This document shows, piece after piece, positions 23,411 through 34,319 of a stretch of DNA of 64,000 nt. Positions within the stretch are counted from its first letter, which is position 1, and each line of letters starts with the position of its first letter. The position numbers and the translations under genes are program-made. The notes under the pieces are model-generated. The model did not search any database. It saw only the letters and a program-made list of their open reading frames with translations, and had not been told where the DNA came from. This DNA comes from Glossina fuscipes (lineage: Eukaryota > Arthropoda > Insecta > Diptera > Glossinidae). The stretch covers positions 652,524 to 716,523 of the forward strand of contig NW_023998453.1 of assembly GCF_014805625.2 (NCBI RefSeq). Reading direction: 5' to 3'.

Positions 23411-23534
23411 AGAGCCGTAATAATTGAGAAAATTTGCCAAGTTATAGAACATAAGTGATGAACAAGATTTTTCGTAACGATACAATCGAATATAAGGTGC
23501 ATTGGTTGGACCGTAACAAATTTTTGGAAAATTT
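23411..23534 (-). other. Possible orphan internal exon (41 codons)
   Basis: On the minus strand a T-rich acceptor ending TTTTTGTTTAG is followed by 124 bases open in one frame and then a perfect donor, GTAAGTAC. The open segment encodes 41 residues beginning NFPKICYGPTNAP and ending ANFLNYYGS. I do not recognise the protein. It lies about 2.5 kb upstream of atonal on the same strand but cannot belong to it, because atonal is complete in one exon. No partner exon was found. Confidence 0.3.
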
Positions 23535-23549
23535 CTAAACAAAAATTAC

Positions 23550-26270
23550 GAAAACTAAACAACTAGAAAACATTGTACTACAACGAACAAGATTAAAGTA
23601 GTTTCTGTGGTATCTTAGTGGTATCTTAGAGCGGCGTTCAGCAAAGCAAAAAAAAAAAATTTCAATCATAAAAATAATTTTCTTATCTCTTATCATGTCG
23701 GCTTTAATAACGACAAATATTGGCCATGGGTTGTGTCTTGGTTGTGGCAGAAACTGTGATTTTGCTGGTATTTTTTATGTTGATGATTATAGATAGAAAA
23801 AAAAAACCCTAAAATAACCGGAAAGATTATTTAAGATCGAGGAGAGATGAAATGATGCGTATATGCTGACAAATTTGTTCATTTCGTGTTCATGAGCATG
23901 CTGTGCCTTTGACTATTGTTTTCTATTTTGATATTTATTTAACAAGATTTTGCCAGAATCATTAAACTGTTACAGGTCGTCGGTAACAGGTGACTTGTTT
24001 GTGATGGGCCAAACAATTTTTGCTCACTTTGTAAAGAGGGTTTAGCGTTGGCGTTAAACTAAGCTCTTTAAGTCGTTCCGGCTTGTAAGCAATTATGGCT
24101 TTAAGGTGTAAACATATTGTTTTCATTAAAATCATTAAATTTTATCTGATTACAGTTGTGGACTATTTATTTCATTAGGCAGAGAATAATCTTCTCAAAA
24201 GCGGATGTATGAACGGACAAGCACACTTTAATTGATTACTAACCGTACTATCATCAAAATTGTGTACATTCATACTCGATTAGTGAATATGTATAATGAG
24301 CTTTTATCCTAAAATTTTTTTGAATTTGAGTAGGACGTTTTACTAAAAGCTTATACATAAAAAATGGTAGCAGCCTTATTTTTTCATTAAGATAACTTCA
24401 CAACTGTTACGAGCAATCTCTAAAAGCAGACAAGAAAAAGTGCAGCTTGAGCCCTTACTTAGAAAAAAAATGCAAGACTTACATTGACTTCAATATATTT
24501 CCTTTGATATTTGAGTTTTTACTAGGTTAAGAAAATAGCCCAAAATGGCCGTATAAACTGTCTTGGCTAAATCGACGAATTTATATGCAGTTTCCCGTCG
24601 TATATAAATATAGAGAGTTTGGCGAGTTCCTTCGCAATCCCTTTCTGTAAAAATCTGAATCAGTTCTCTGTTGCAAACATCGTATGAAAATATTACTGAT
24701 TCGTCTACTATTTCACATATTCATCGGTTTTCCAATAGGCGACTGAATTCTCTGCAACAATGGTATAATTTTTGCACATTAATAAATTTATACAAAAAGC
24801 AATTTTTTTTTTAAATATCCCTATGTTTAGGGATGCGTCCTGTAAGGGCATCATCCGATTGCTCATCTAGTTAGCAACGTAAAAATATTCACATCCTTCT
24901 TAGCTACAATTTTTCAACCCTGTTGAACACCTAAGGCTTTCAGAATTTCAACTAAATATGAATTAAACGAATAAGTAAATATCAATATCCGTTTTGGGTT
25001 ATTTTATTTAATTTTTTGATAGACAGTGACTGGAAGAATTGATAAATTACGCCTCATTTCAACCAAAATACATAAGAAACGAAAAATATTCCATTTAGTG
25101 TGAAAAGAATGTTAATTAATACAATTCAGTGGCGACAATCTCTACTCTAGCCCAAGACGAAGGTTTTAGAATAGTGTACAAAATTACAGATTTTGACCAT
25201 TGTTAGGGTGGCCTAAATTTTTTCCAAGAAATACCAGATAATCTTGGCGAATATTTGTGCTAAGTTTCGGATTAATTATTCTTTGCCTATTGCTAGTCGA
25301 TTTAATTCGTGGCGCAAACAATGTTTAGATTAAATTACAATTATACGTAAATGCGTACGTTTTGAGGCCGATTGCTGAATTATACAAATGTAAAAATGTA
25401 TCTACCAAACATTAAAAAATTTGGGGGATATGAGAGAATAATGAATTAATTAGTTAGCATCTTAAAGCCTTCAATAACTTTCACCACTTTTTAAACAACT
25501 ATGCAAGGGAAGATGAATGCACACCGCCTTAAGTCTTCTTTTAAATGATGTTTTAAAAATTAAATTAAATGGCATATTTATTAATTAATTATTTACCTGA
25601 TATCGCCTGCGTTGATTATTGAATCTACCGCCAAATTTAGTTTAGCGTTATTTTGGTTCGCACTTGTAAATTATTACCGTAAACCGACGTTTTGATTTTG
25701 TTCATTGTTTATTCGCTTTTTTTTTCAAAATATATTACTTTTTTTTTCTTTTATTCACTTTTGGATACCGGCGCATTTTTATTACTTTCTTATTATTTAT
25801 TTATTTATTTGTATGTATGCAGAAAGCGGTAGAAAGGCTTTTAAGGGCAAATTTAATGTATTGAAGCAACTACACCTAACACACAGCACAATTCGCACTG
25901 AATCGTTAAAGTTGAAACTTAGCCCTACGTATATACAAATAAGAATATTCTAACGTTCATCATAAGAGAATAAAAAAATCAATTAACACAAAGGCCATAT
26001 ATAAAATGCATATCTCTTGCGTTAATAAATAAGTCCGTTTATCCAATAATGTAAACTAACTCGATGACCGCTCACACTTTACAATTTATAATTAGCAGAG
26101 TAACCTATTTGCCGTAAGTAATTTGGCTCTCCAGCTATAGCGAATAAGTTCGACAATAAGATGAAAATTATTCAGCACTAAGTCCCATTGTCGTAGCATT
26201 CCTTTTTTTCCTTTTGTTTATTTATTTACTTTTTTTTTTATTTAACAATCGCTAACAGACCCTAGTTAAC
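23550..26270. other. No gene seen
   Basis: AT-rich unique-looking DNA with no convincing ORF. Confidence 0.55.
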
Positions 26271-26276
26271 AGTTTG

Positions 26277-27110
26277 TCACCTACTCTTACAATCCAATAT
26301 ATGAGGGAAATGCAGCCGCCAGTAATATAAACGAATCACGCTATACAACTGTGGTAGTGTACCTAAATAGCTTAACCCGGAAGGTACAACAAAGTGCGTA
26401 AGTCTAGTGGTAAGTAGATCCAACATCGCGCTACGCGTACGCAAAAAGGATCTCTCAAAACAGCTAAATCCAATCAAAGATATAAAGACCTGTGGACTCC
26501 TAGTGGAGTTCATAAAAACAAATTCAAAGTATAGATTAAGAAGTAGGCCACATCTGAAAATGTTGTACTTCCCAAGAACTGCTTAACACAATCAGAAACA
26601 TGCTCCCTGCCACGTAAACCGTACGTATAGCGTACAATAGGATTTAAAATTCGACTAAGCCTCAAAAAGTGATCAGCAGTAGAATCAGCAACTGCTTCCA
26701 GCCCATACAGAACTTGGGGCATCAACAGAGCATGAGCAAGCCAGAATTTAATCTATGGTAAGGTATCAACTGTTTTCGGTTGAATGAATTCAATATGTTT
26801 CTCAAAGGCGTGGTTATTAACAATATATATACGTAAGCACTCATGTAGGTCAGCAATCTCAATATATGATACACCAAGAAGGATCCTCAAGTGGGAAACG
26901 AACCGATTCGAATTCCCAAAAAGCATAGCCTTAATGAATTATCCAAAGATCACTCCAAAAGTTGTCGTAGATTCTCATTAATAATCTCCTGCAGAACCTT
27001 CCAATCGTCACTCTTGCTACTTAATAGGAAAAATATATCATCCGCAAGTAGATGAGGATCACCAAAAATTACTACGCATACGACCAGACTAGTCATTAAC
27101 AAACAACATG
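26277..27110 (-). mobile_element. LINE reverse-transcriptase C-terminal relic
   Basis: Reading the minus strand, LFVND then HLLADDIFFLL (27034-27048 encodes LADDI) is the reverse-transcriptase motif with the catalytic Asp pair. It is followed by SDDWKVLQEIINENLRQLLE, typical of the thumb region. Further on, MPQVLYGLEA (about 26720), RYTYGLRGREHVSDCVKQFL and RSPQVFISL match the conserved C-terminal part of Jockey/I-type fly LINEs (--LYG-E, R-VYG-R--DH-S--VKQ-LG). Stops and frameshifts break the frame. No A-tail was identified at the low-coordinate end. Confidence 0.78.
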
Positions 27111-27124
27111 AAAAGTATTATTAT

Positions 27125-28490
27125 TATTCATCGATTTTTTCTGCAAATATTTCACTATTTCTTTTTTCGCATACTGACACCCCTATGCATTTATGGCTTT
27201 CTTATTATTTTATTAATATAAAAAATTTATTATTTGCTTATTTTTTCCTTCGCATTTTAATAGCCACACATTTGCTTAATTTTCCTTTTATTCCTATCGT
27301 TTTTTTTTTAAATATTTCACCACATATTTTTTTTTGCATTTTTCAACGCTTGTGCCATTTCTTTACTTTACACACAAAATCACTAATATACTCTTCATAT
27401 TTTCGCATCAATTATGCATCTTTTTTAAAAAAAAAAAAGAGAATCTTTCCAAAGAAAGAGAGCTAGTTTTAAGCTCATAAACTCATTTTGCAATTATCAC
27501 TCACTTACACACGTATTTTATATAAGAGCATTGCCCGTTGAAAAAAAAGACTTATTACGCAAAACAAATTAACGCCAAACAACATGAAATTAATCAAGGT
27601 TACTCTCCCTGGGAAAGTCGTTTTTTCCACCTTCCGTACAATAACAACGAACGTATTTAAAAACCCGCACATAACCTTGGCCGACCGGCCAACTAAGAAG
27701 TGCCTTATAACAATAAGTATAATAAAATATTTTTTTGTTGTTAATCCTTGTGAATTATATGTAGAGTAAATTCTGCTTGGAATCTTTAAATAAGATCCGC
27801 TTGCTATCTATTTACAATGTTTATTAAGCTTTTTACACTCTAAAAAATTTTATTAATATACAGCAATTTCTGCTCGCGTTCAGAATGGTGCAAATTTTTT
27901 CACAAACTGACGCTAACTAATGACAAATGGCGGGCAAATCAAAACAGTGATATCAAGTTAATGGTTTATTCTTTTCTTTATTGATCTACCTAAAGCTATT
28001 GCGTAATTGTTTCTTAAGCGAAATAGACGTGGAGCAAACGAATGAAACAAATGTATATATGTATTAATATAATAGCAGCAAAGTGCAGTACAATATCCAC
28101 TGTAAAATAACCGTAATATCGTATGTTCGTAATATCATATCCTATCCTTACATAATATTCGTAGTATCGTAAAATGTTCTTAAGGCATTTGAAAGTTGCT
28201 ATAAAAATTATATATAAACACACGCACTTACATATGTATTTATTAAACGTTTCGCTTTCACTAATGCTTTTCTAATGGTTTTTTATATGTATATATGTGA
28301 ATACAACAAAAATTTTTCTTCTGTGATTATATGTTATCAAAATATATGCGAAATTTTTTTTATGAACAATTTCTTTTTGAAATTTCTTTCCTTACTTTTT
28401 TATACTCTACATCACTTGTGTTGTAAGAGCATATTAAGTTAATGCAGACAGTTAATGCAACAACTAGAAGGCCCAAAATCATATTCTGAA
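27125..28490. other. No gene seen
   Basis: T-rich stretch 27130-27450 with hydrophobic pseudo-ORFs. 28085-28175 has several CGTAATATCGTA-like units. Confidence 0.55.
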
Positions 28491-28494
28491 TCGT

Positions 28495-28935
28495 CCGCAC
28501 ATATGTCCATCTGGCCATCCAACTGTCCGTCTGTCTGTCCATGCGTCCCTCTGCATGTCCGTCCACCTTCCGGCAGTCTATCCGTCTATTTGTACGTCTG
28601 TACGTCCGTATCTGCCCACCATGTGCCCGTTTACCTGTCCGTCCATCTGTCCATACGTTTGTTCGTCTTGGTTTTTTGTGTTTAACCTACAATTATTTTG
28701 ATGAAATTTCGCACAACGACGAAATTTTGGCTTACGGACGAACACTATTGAGACTGATTCGGAACGGATCACTTCTTCGACCACTCCCCACGTAACGCCT
28801 TATTTTGAAAAGTCGATGCGTGGACACTCATCACACCATAATTTGTCATAATTGTCATATATCTATCTGCCTAACTTTATATTGAATCTACAGGTTGCAA
28901 TTTTTTAAATAATCTAAGAACATTTGGTCCATGAA
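28495..28935 (+). repeat. Dispersed repeat family A, copy with expanded CTGTCCGT block
   Basis: A long series of TGTCCGTC-type units (28505-28665) precedes GATGAAATTTCGCACAACGA and TCTTCGACCACTCCCCACGT. A second family start, ATTGAATCTACAGGTTGCAA, follows at about 28883. Short ORFs on both strands here are by-products of the CTGTCCGT repeats. Confidence 0.65.
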
Positions 28936-29504
28936 CATAGCTCAGTGCATGAGTGAATCCTGCAGAAACTGTTCGGATTCGAATGATTATCACTTTCCAT
29001 TGAAAAAATCGTTATCTGTAATACTTCCTGACAACAACTAGCGAAAAATTTAAATAAGATCTTAACGTTTACGTTATGGCATGTGGGTGTGTATGTGAGA
29101 TTGTGCTGTGATTGCCCTTAGTTGACATTATTAGTTGTTCTGTAGGGGTTTTTTAACCATGTTCGAAGCATTTGCAGATATATCACGCCCTCTGGGTGAA
29201 GTGTGTGCTTGTTGTCCTTCTACTTACTTTAATGCCTTCTACAATAACAATGATTTAATGTATGATTGTGAAAAAGAAAATGTGTAATGATTTGTACAAG
29301 CACTCAGGAATATGGCCGTTTGATATAATTGGCAAGATAATAAGGGAAATTTGCGGGCGCATAACAATCACTTTCAAACTTCGGAAGATTTATAAAGAAA
29401 AGATATAAGAATTAGGATGAATTAATAATAATATTATCTCTCTTAAGTTTACGAACAAGTTTATAAGTAACTTAAGTTTACTATCAAATTGATTCCATGT
29501 GAAA

Positions 29505-29627
29505 TTAATTCATGAACATATACGTCAGGTCTGAGCGTTTTCGAAAATCTCCGCGACATTCTAATCGCGACCGATCGCGTAGAGGCTTCCGCGGTGGTGC
29601 AGAATGGTTGTAGTATAGTTTCCCAAC
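29505..29627 (-). other. Possible orphan terminal exon in a GC-rich island
   Basis: A strong minus-strand acceptor (pyrimidine tract then TTATTGCAG) precedes an island clearly richer in G and C than its flanks. In one frame it encodes 40 residues, starting VGKLYYNHSAPPRKPLRD and ending at TAA (29505-29507); a second frame stays open to 29461. On the plus strand the same island encodes an Arg/Ser-rich peptide (M at about 29511, with RSERFRKSPRHSNRDRSRR). The strand is therefore uncertain and no family is recognised. Confidence 0.3.
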
Positions 29628-29689
29628 CTGCAATAACGATAAGGGAAAAATTAAAGGAAAATAGCTTTGATTGCAAATTAAATTTCAAT

Positions 29690-32600
29690 TATAATAAATA
29701 AAAATTTTTTTATACATTACAAGTTAATTTATTGCGAGAAAATAATAAAGTAATTAAATAATTATTATTAATGCAAATTGAAAAACTTTATGTATTTGCT
29801 TTTATATTAAGGATAATCTGTCGAAGATATTTCTACCAATTTGGATAATTGTTTCTTATATATATATATATATATATATATATCTGTTTTCAATCGGACA
29901 CAATATTTGCTACTTCAACTATCAATTGCAATACTTTAGCGGAGTCTGCAAAAGCAGTTCACAAAGTTCAGCTGCAATTTATTCAAAGCTATCCTTAATC
30001 TAATTATAATTTATGACTTATCTCTAACTTCGCGAACGGTTGGCTTTTATCGGATTTATCTAAACTAAATGTCACATAGGTAAGCATGACTTCCTTTTTA
30101 ATAAAATTTACAATCGTTTATTGCTGCTTACAAAAAGACAAATTGTCAATTTTATGCATATCGGATACGCCAATCGTATCGTATCGTACACGGGACCCTA
30201 ATCGATGCACGTTACAATGAAAACGGTGAATATATAATCATACGATGCAATGATGTGTGCAAGCGAACAAGTATTTACACAAATTTTATCGCATTAAAGG
30301 ATAACAATACAAAAATATAAAAAAACATATAAAACATTAAAATGTAACGTATAAGTAAAATAAATTGCAGGTGTAATCGTAAGGCGTTCACCTATGCAAC
30401 TGTCAATGCTTGTATTATAATATGCTATAGGGTTAAGTAGACGGGTAATAAGAAGCAACTGAGTTGGCTGCGATTGAATTTTGCACTACCTTCTTGTTAG
30501 AGGAAATCGTATTCGGTTGTTGCATAAGTCCGCCAGGATAATCGAATATATATAAAATATAATAATTTTCAAAATTGTTGTTGAGTTAAAGTTAACCCCA
30601 TGTCCGATTTGTGGCAAGAGGCAAGTATAAGTTGGAACGTTTTGTTGTTAAGTCGATCAACAACTTATTTAATATAAAGTGGTCCGACAAAAAATAAACT
30701 TTAAGTAGCCGGCGATCGCGCAGAAATTATATAAGAAATCCATACCTAGACTCTAATCGTGTACTGCAATATTCACCTTGTGTGCCTTCGGGTATTGTTC
30801 ATTCATTTGCTGCGATCCATGTTGAGACACATCAAGGCACATCGCCATATTACTATGGATTATATGAAAATATTTTGATATTTCCGCCCATAAGAAGGAA
30901 AACTTTTTCTTATTGTGTTTGATTCTCTATCACTCAGTTTATTTTCAAATTATGTTTTTTAAAATCTACTTCAAATTTATGTCAATTTCCCACTCCTTTC
31001 AAGCACTTATGTGTTTCAGTTTTCTGCTTCAATCGTTCGCACCATTTAATGGAATGCATAAGAATAGGATCGTATCTCGGTTGTTGCCATCGTTTCAATT
31101 CTTCAACTTTTAACTTTTTTTACACAATTTTATCTCTAAGAGTCCGTTTGCGTCAACTTTAGCAACTTTTAGCCAAACACGCTTAGCTAAGTAAGCCCAG
31201 ATATGCTTAGTGCATACTATGTGTTACAAATGAATTGACAAATTTACTATGACTTCTGTTTGACAAATGCGTAGAAAGAGTATCAGAGACACAAACGCAC
31301 ACGAGTAAACATTTTCGTGTTTTCAATAGGGGTGGGTATTGTATGCACACATCCACACACACACATACACGTATAGTGCAAGAGAGTTTTCGCTTTCAGG
31401 CGCACGGATGCGTCTTTCAAGTCTTTCAAGTACCTGTTAAGATATTTCATTTCTTGCTTGTAATTGGTTATATTGTGCCATGCGTTGCCTTGTTGTATTG
31501 CGGTTTATTTAGCACTGTTGTGTGACATTTTTATCTAATTGTGACAATGTTTTCAATCTTGTCGGCTGCTGTTGTTTGTATTTCGGTTTTACTTTCTTAC
31601 GTTAAGATCATCATAAAGATAGTTTAATAGTTTATTATCATTTGTTTTTCTTTGGTTGCATCGCAAATTTTTCAGCTATCAGTTGATATCAGTTTTCAAG
31701 AGATATGCTACCATTTGATTATTTTTTTTTTTTTTAGCCAGCACTCGATGAGTGAAAAGAAGACAAATGGAAAAGTTAAATTCGATTTATATATTTTTTG
31801 CTTTATTACTTCGATGCCCACTGTTTTATAAAAAGCGGAATACACATACTTGCCTTGTTACCCTACGTTTAACTCATTTTCACAACATTGCACGGGAACT
31901 AGAAGTAAATGTCGGGAATTCGGAAAAATGTGACCAGCAAAGCTACATCGTATATAAATAAGAAAATATGTTAAATTTCAGATTCGATTAATAGCTTTCA
32001 TGGGCGAGGTGGGTAAAGCAACCGACAGCCTTGCGATTAAAAATAAATCGGAAAAGCAAAATTTCCGAAATCTAACCTGACAGTCGCTTTCTGAGCAACT
32101 TCACAGAAACGTCATAGGCTACAAGCGTTATCTTTTGGCGTAGTTTTTGGAGAGATTTGAGGACCTTTTTCATAAGACATTCGATATTGGAGAGTCAGTC
32201 CAGTTATGAATGTTGCTCCGGAATATTTACGAAATTCGATATAAAGTCACAAAAACAATGACAATAAAATACATTCCTTGCTCTTGTGACTAGTGAGAAG
32301 TCCCAACTTGGAAGTCAGAGCATATTTGTTCTTGGAATCTTTACTTTTCAATCAAACAAAATGCCAAATTTAATATACTTGAAAAATGTTCTTGAAAAAT
32401 CTTCCGTTTGGAAATTTTTATTAAAACTCTTTCCTTAAATTTAGATTTGATATTGTCATTCTTTTCTCAAAAGAAAAAGGCGGATAAGGATGGCTGGTAG
32501 ATTTATTGCTTTACGCCTATATTTCTTACTAGTTAAAGTTAAGTCTTAGTTCGCAGGCAGTTTTAGATTCTCAGAAAACATTTAAGAGAAAGTTTTTTGG

Positions 32601-32835
32601 CCTTTGATTTATTTATAAAATAAGAATAAGAAAATCAATAATAAATAATAATAAATAAAAACAATAAAAAAATGACTCTAGAACGAAGCACTGCTTAAAG
32701 ATAGCAATAACAACGCATTCCATACTACTACAAATCTGAAGAACATGGAAGAGAATACAAGGCTTTCTTACCCAGTAGTATTATGCAAGAAACCGATTTC
32801 TTCTAGTCAGAGTACCAACAACCGTTATTTCCGTC
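29690..32835. other. No gene seen
   Basis: (AT)n at 29857. Otherwise AT-rich DNA with short ORFs that show no homology I recognise. Confidence 0.55.
29857..29883. repeat. (AT)n microsatellite
   Basis: About 13 AT units. Another long one is at 61367-61398. Confidence 0.95.
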
Positions 32836-32839
32836 CTTA

Positions 32840-33165
32840 GTCGTTTTTCAAAATAAGAACCTGTGAAAACGCTTGACGTCACTCCAACATTCTGCAATGA
32901 CTCGCAAACTCGCATAAAATCGATCAATCGTGTGAATATTATACAAACCGTGGGCCAAAAGCTAAAAATCCGCGCCAAAATCTATCAAAAAATCAAGGTG
33001 ATGCACTACGCATTCCTGCACTATGAATTCCTTCCGCTTGGCCAAACTGTTAACAACGAATATTATTTGAGTTTGAGGATTACTTTGAAGGGGCCGAAAC
33101 AGCTTTGGAATAATAAGCCCACTTATAAGGGTAGCAGTAGTATTAGACAAGTTGAAACATTATAG
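32840..33165 (+). mobile_element. Second decayed mariner-family transposase fragment
   Basis: The frame includes KIKVMHYAFLHYEFLPLGQT followed by VNNEYYLSL and QLWNNKP, matching the central block of mariner transposases around the second catalytic Asp (family pattern: VM-FFD-GVVHHEFLP-G-TVN-EYYL). The short form suggests a small deletion where the Asp should be. The diagnostic downstream HDNAPAH and PDL-P-D blocks were not found, so only a fragment remains. It differs enough from the copy at 3.95 kb to be another mariner lineage. Confidence 0.65.
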
Positions 33166-33589
33166 CCGCGCAAAATCACTTTACATACACTTTACATAAT
33201 TTTGTCATAAAACCCCGAAGGCCTACTTTGCATGGAAATAGATCGGTAGAAGATCGGTACAATGCGGGCAAAATTTAGCAAAATACACTCGCTATTCTCA
33301 TTGCTATATGTAAAAACTTATGTAATCCAAAATGAATGTGAAAAGATATCAATGCTCAACGATGTTCGGCGAAAAGCTGAATTTTTATCATACAAGACGT
33401 TTCAATAACATAAATACATGTAATATATAAATCATATATGTGTAATATATGTAACATGCAAAATATATAATATATGTAATATTTACAACATGACATATAT
33501 TTATAATACATAATATACTAAATAATAACTTAAAATAAATATTTTAAAAATTAATAAAATTAATATAAGAGAAGTCATCGCAAAAAATG

Positions 33590-33825
33590 GCCCGAACCAT
33601 TTTCTATGGTGTTTATAGTTTTACCAAAGCACGTCACTACGCTCGATTTCATCAAAATTTTTGGAATATTACGACTTGTTGACTGAAAACGAAAATACAA
33701 GGCCAGTCACAAGACAGATAGTCAGACTTGTTCAACAATAGCAAATAATACCAAATCGATTGGTATAACACACGTCTACTTATCTTAAGTCGTTTTGCCC
33801 GTTGCATACATACGCATAAAGTTAA
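33590..33825 (-). repeat. Dispersed repeat family A, inverted copy
   Basis: CCCGAACCATTTTCTATGGT, AAGCACGTCACTACGCTCGA and TATCTTAAGTCGTTTTGCCC parallel the copy at 38.46-38.74 kb. Confidence 0.55.
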
Positions 33826-34079
33826 TATACACCTACGGCAATTGATGTAAAAAAGGAAGAAAAAACGCGTATGATTTAAGATATAAATAGATCGGGTGAT
33901 GATGCGCCCTTAACATGCCAATAAAATTTAACCCGTAGGTTTATAATTTCTATAATTTTTATAATTGATTTAGTAATTTTATGCTCAGTGAACGTCGATT
34001 GGGGTACGTATGAAAGGCCAAAAATCCTGAAAAAAATTTTCATAGTCCTATTATAGTAGAGGGTAATAGTATAAGATCT

Positions 34080-34270
34080 ATTGATATTCAAAGTTTGTTT
34101 ATAAAAAGTAAGGGCCTATGTGTTTGTTGCTGTTCTGCCACCTACTAAGGACCTGTTGATATTCAAAGCTTGTTTTAAAAAAAAAGAACAGGGACCTGAC
34201 AAAGTTTGTTTACAAAGGTAAGGCCCCGCGTACTTTGTTGCTGTTCTACATGTTAAAGACCTGTTCACCT
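34080..34270. repeat. Imperfect tandem duplication, unit about 110 bases
   Basis: AAAGTTTGTTTATAAAAAGT...TTTGTTGCTGTTCTGC recurs as AAAGTTTGTTTACAAAGGTA...TTTGTTGCTGTTCTAC, with a partial third unit (TTGATATTCAAAGCTTGTTT) in between. GACCTGTT follows each main unit. Confidence 0.75.
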
Positions 34271-34319
34271 GTTTGTGTTTTATAATTGAACCCAAACACA
34301 TGATTCTTACATAGAGGAC

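Noticed and set aside
28360..28795. Several overlapping ORFs on both strands with regular Cys-Pro-Ser or Asp-Gly-Gln patterns
   Set aside because: They are translations of the CTGTCCGT repeat tract in a family A element, not genes.
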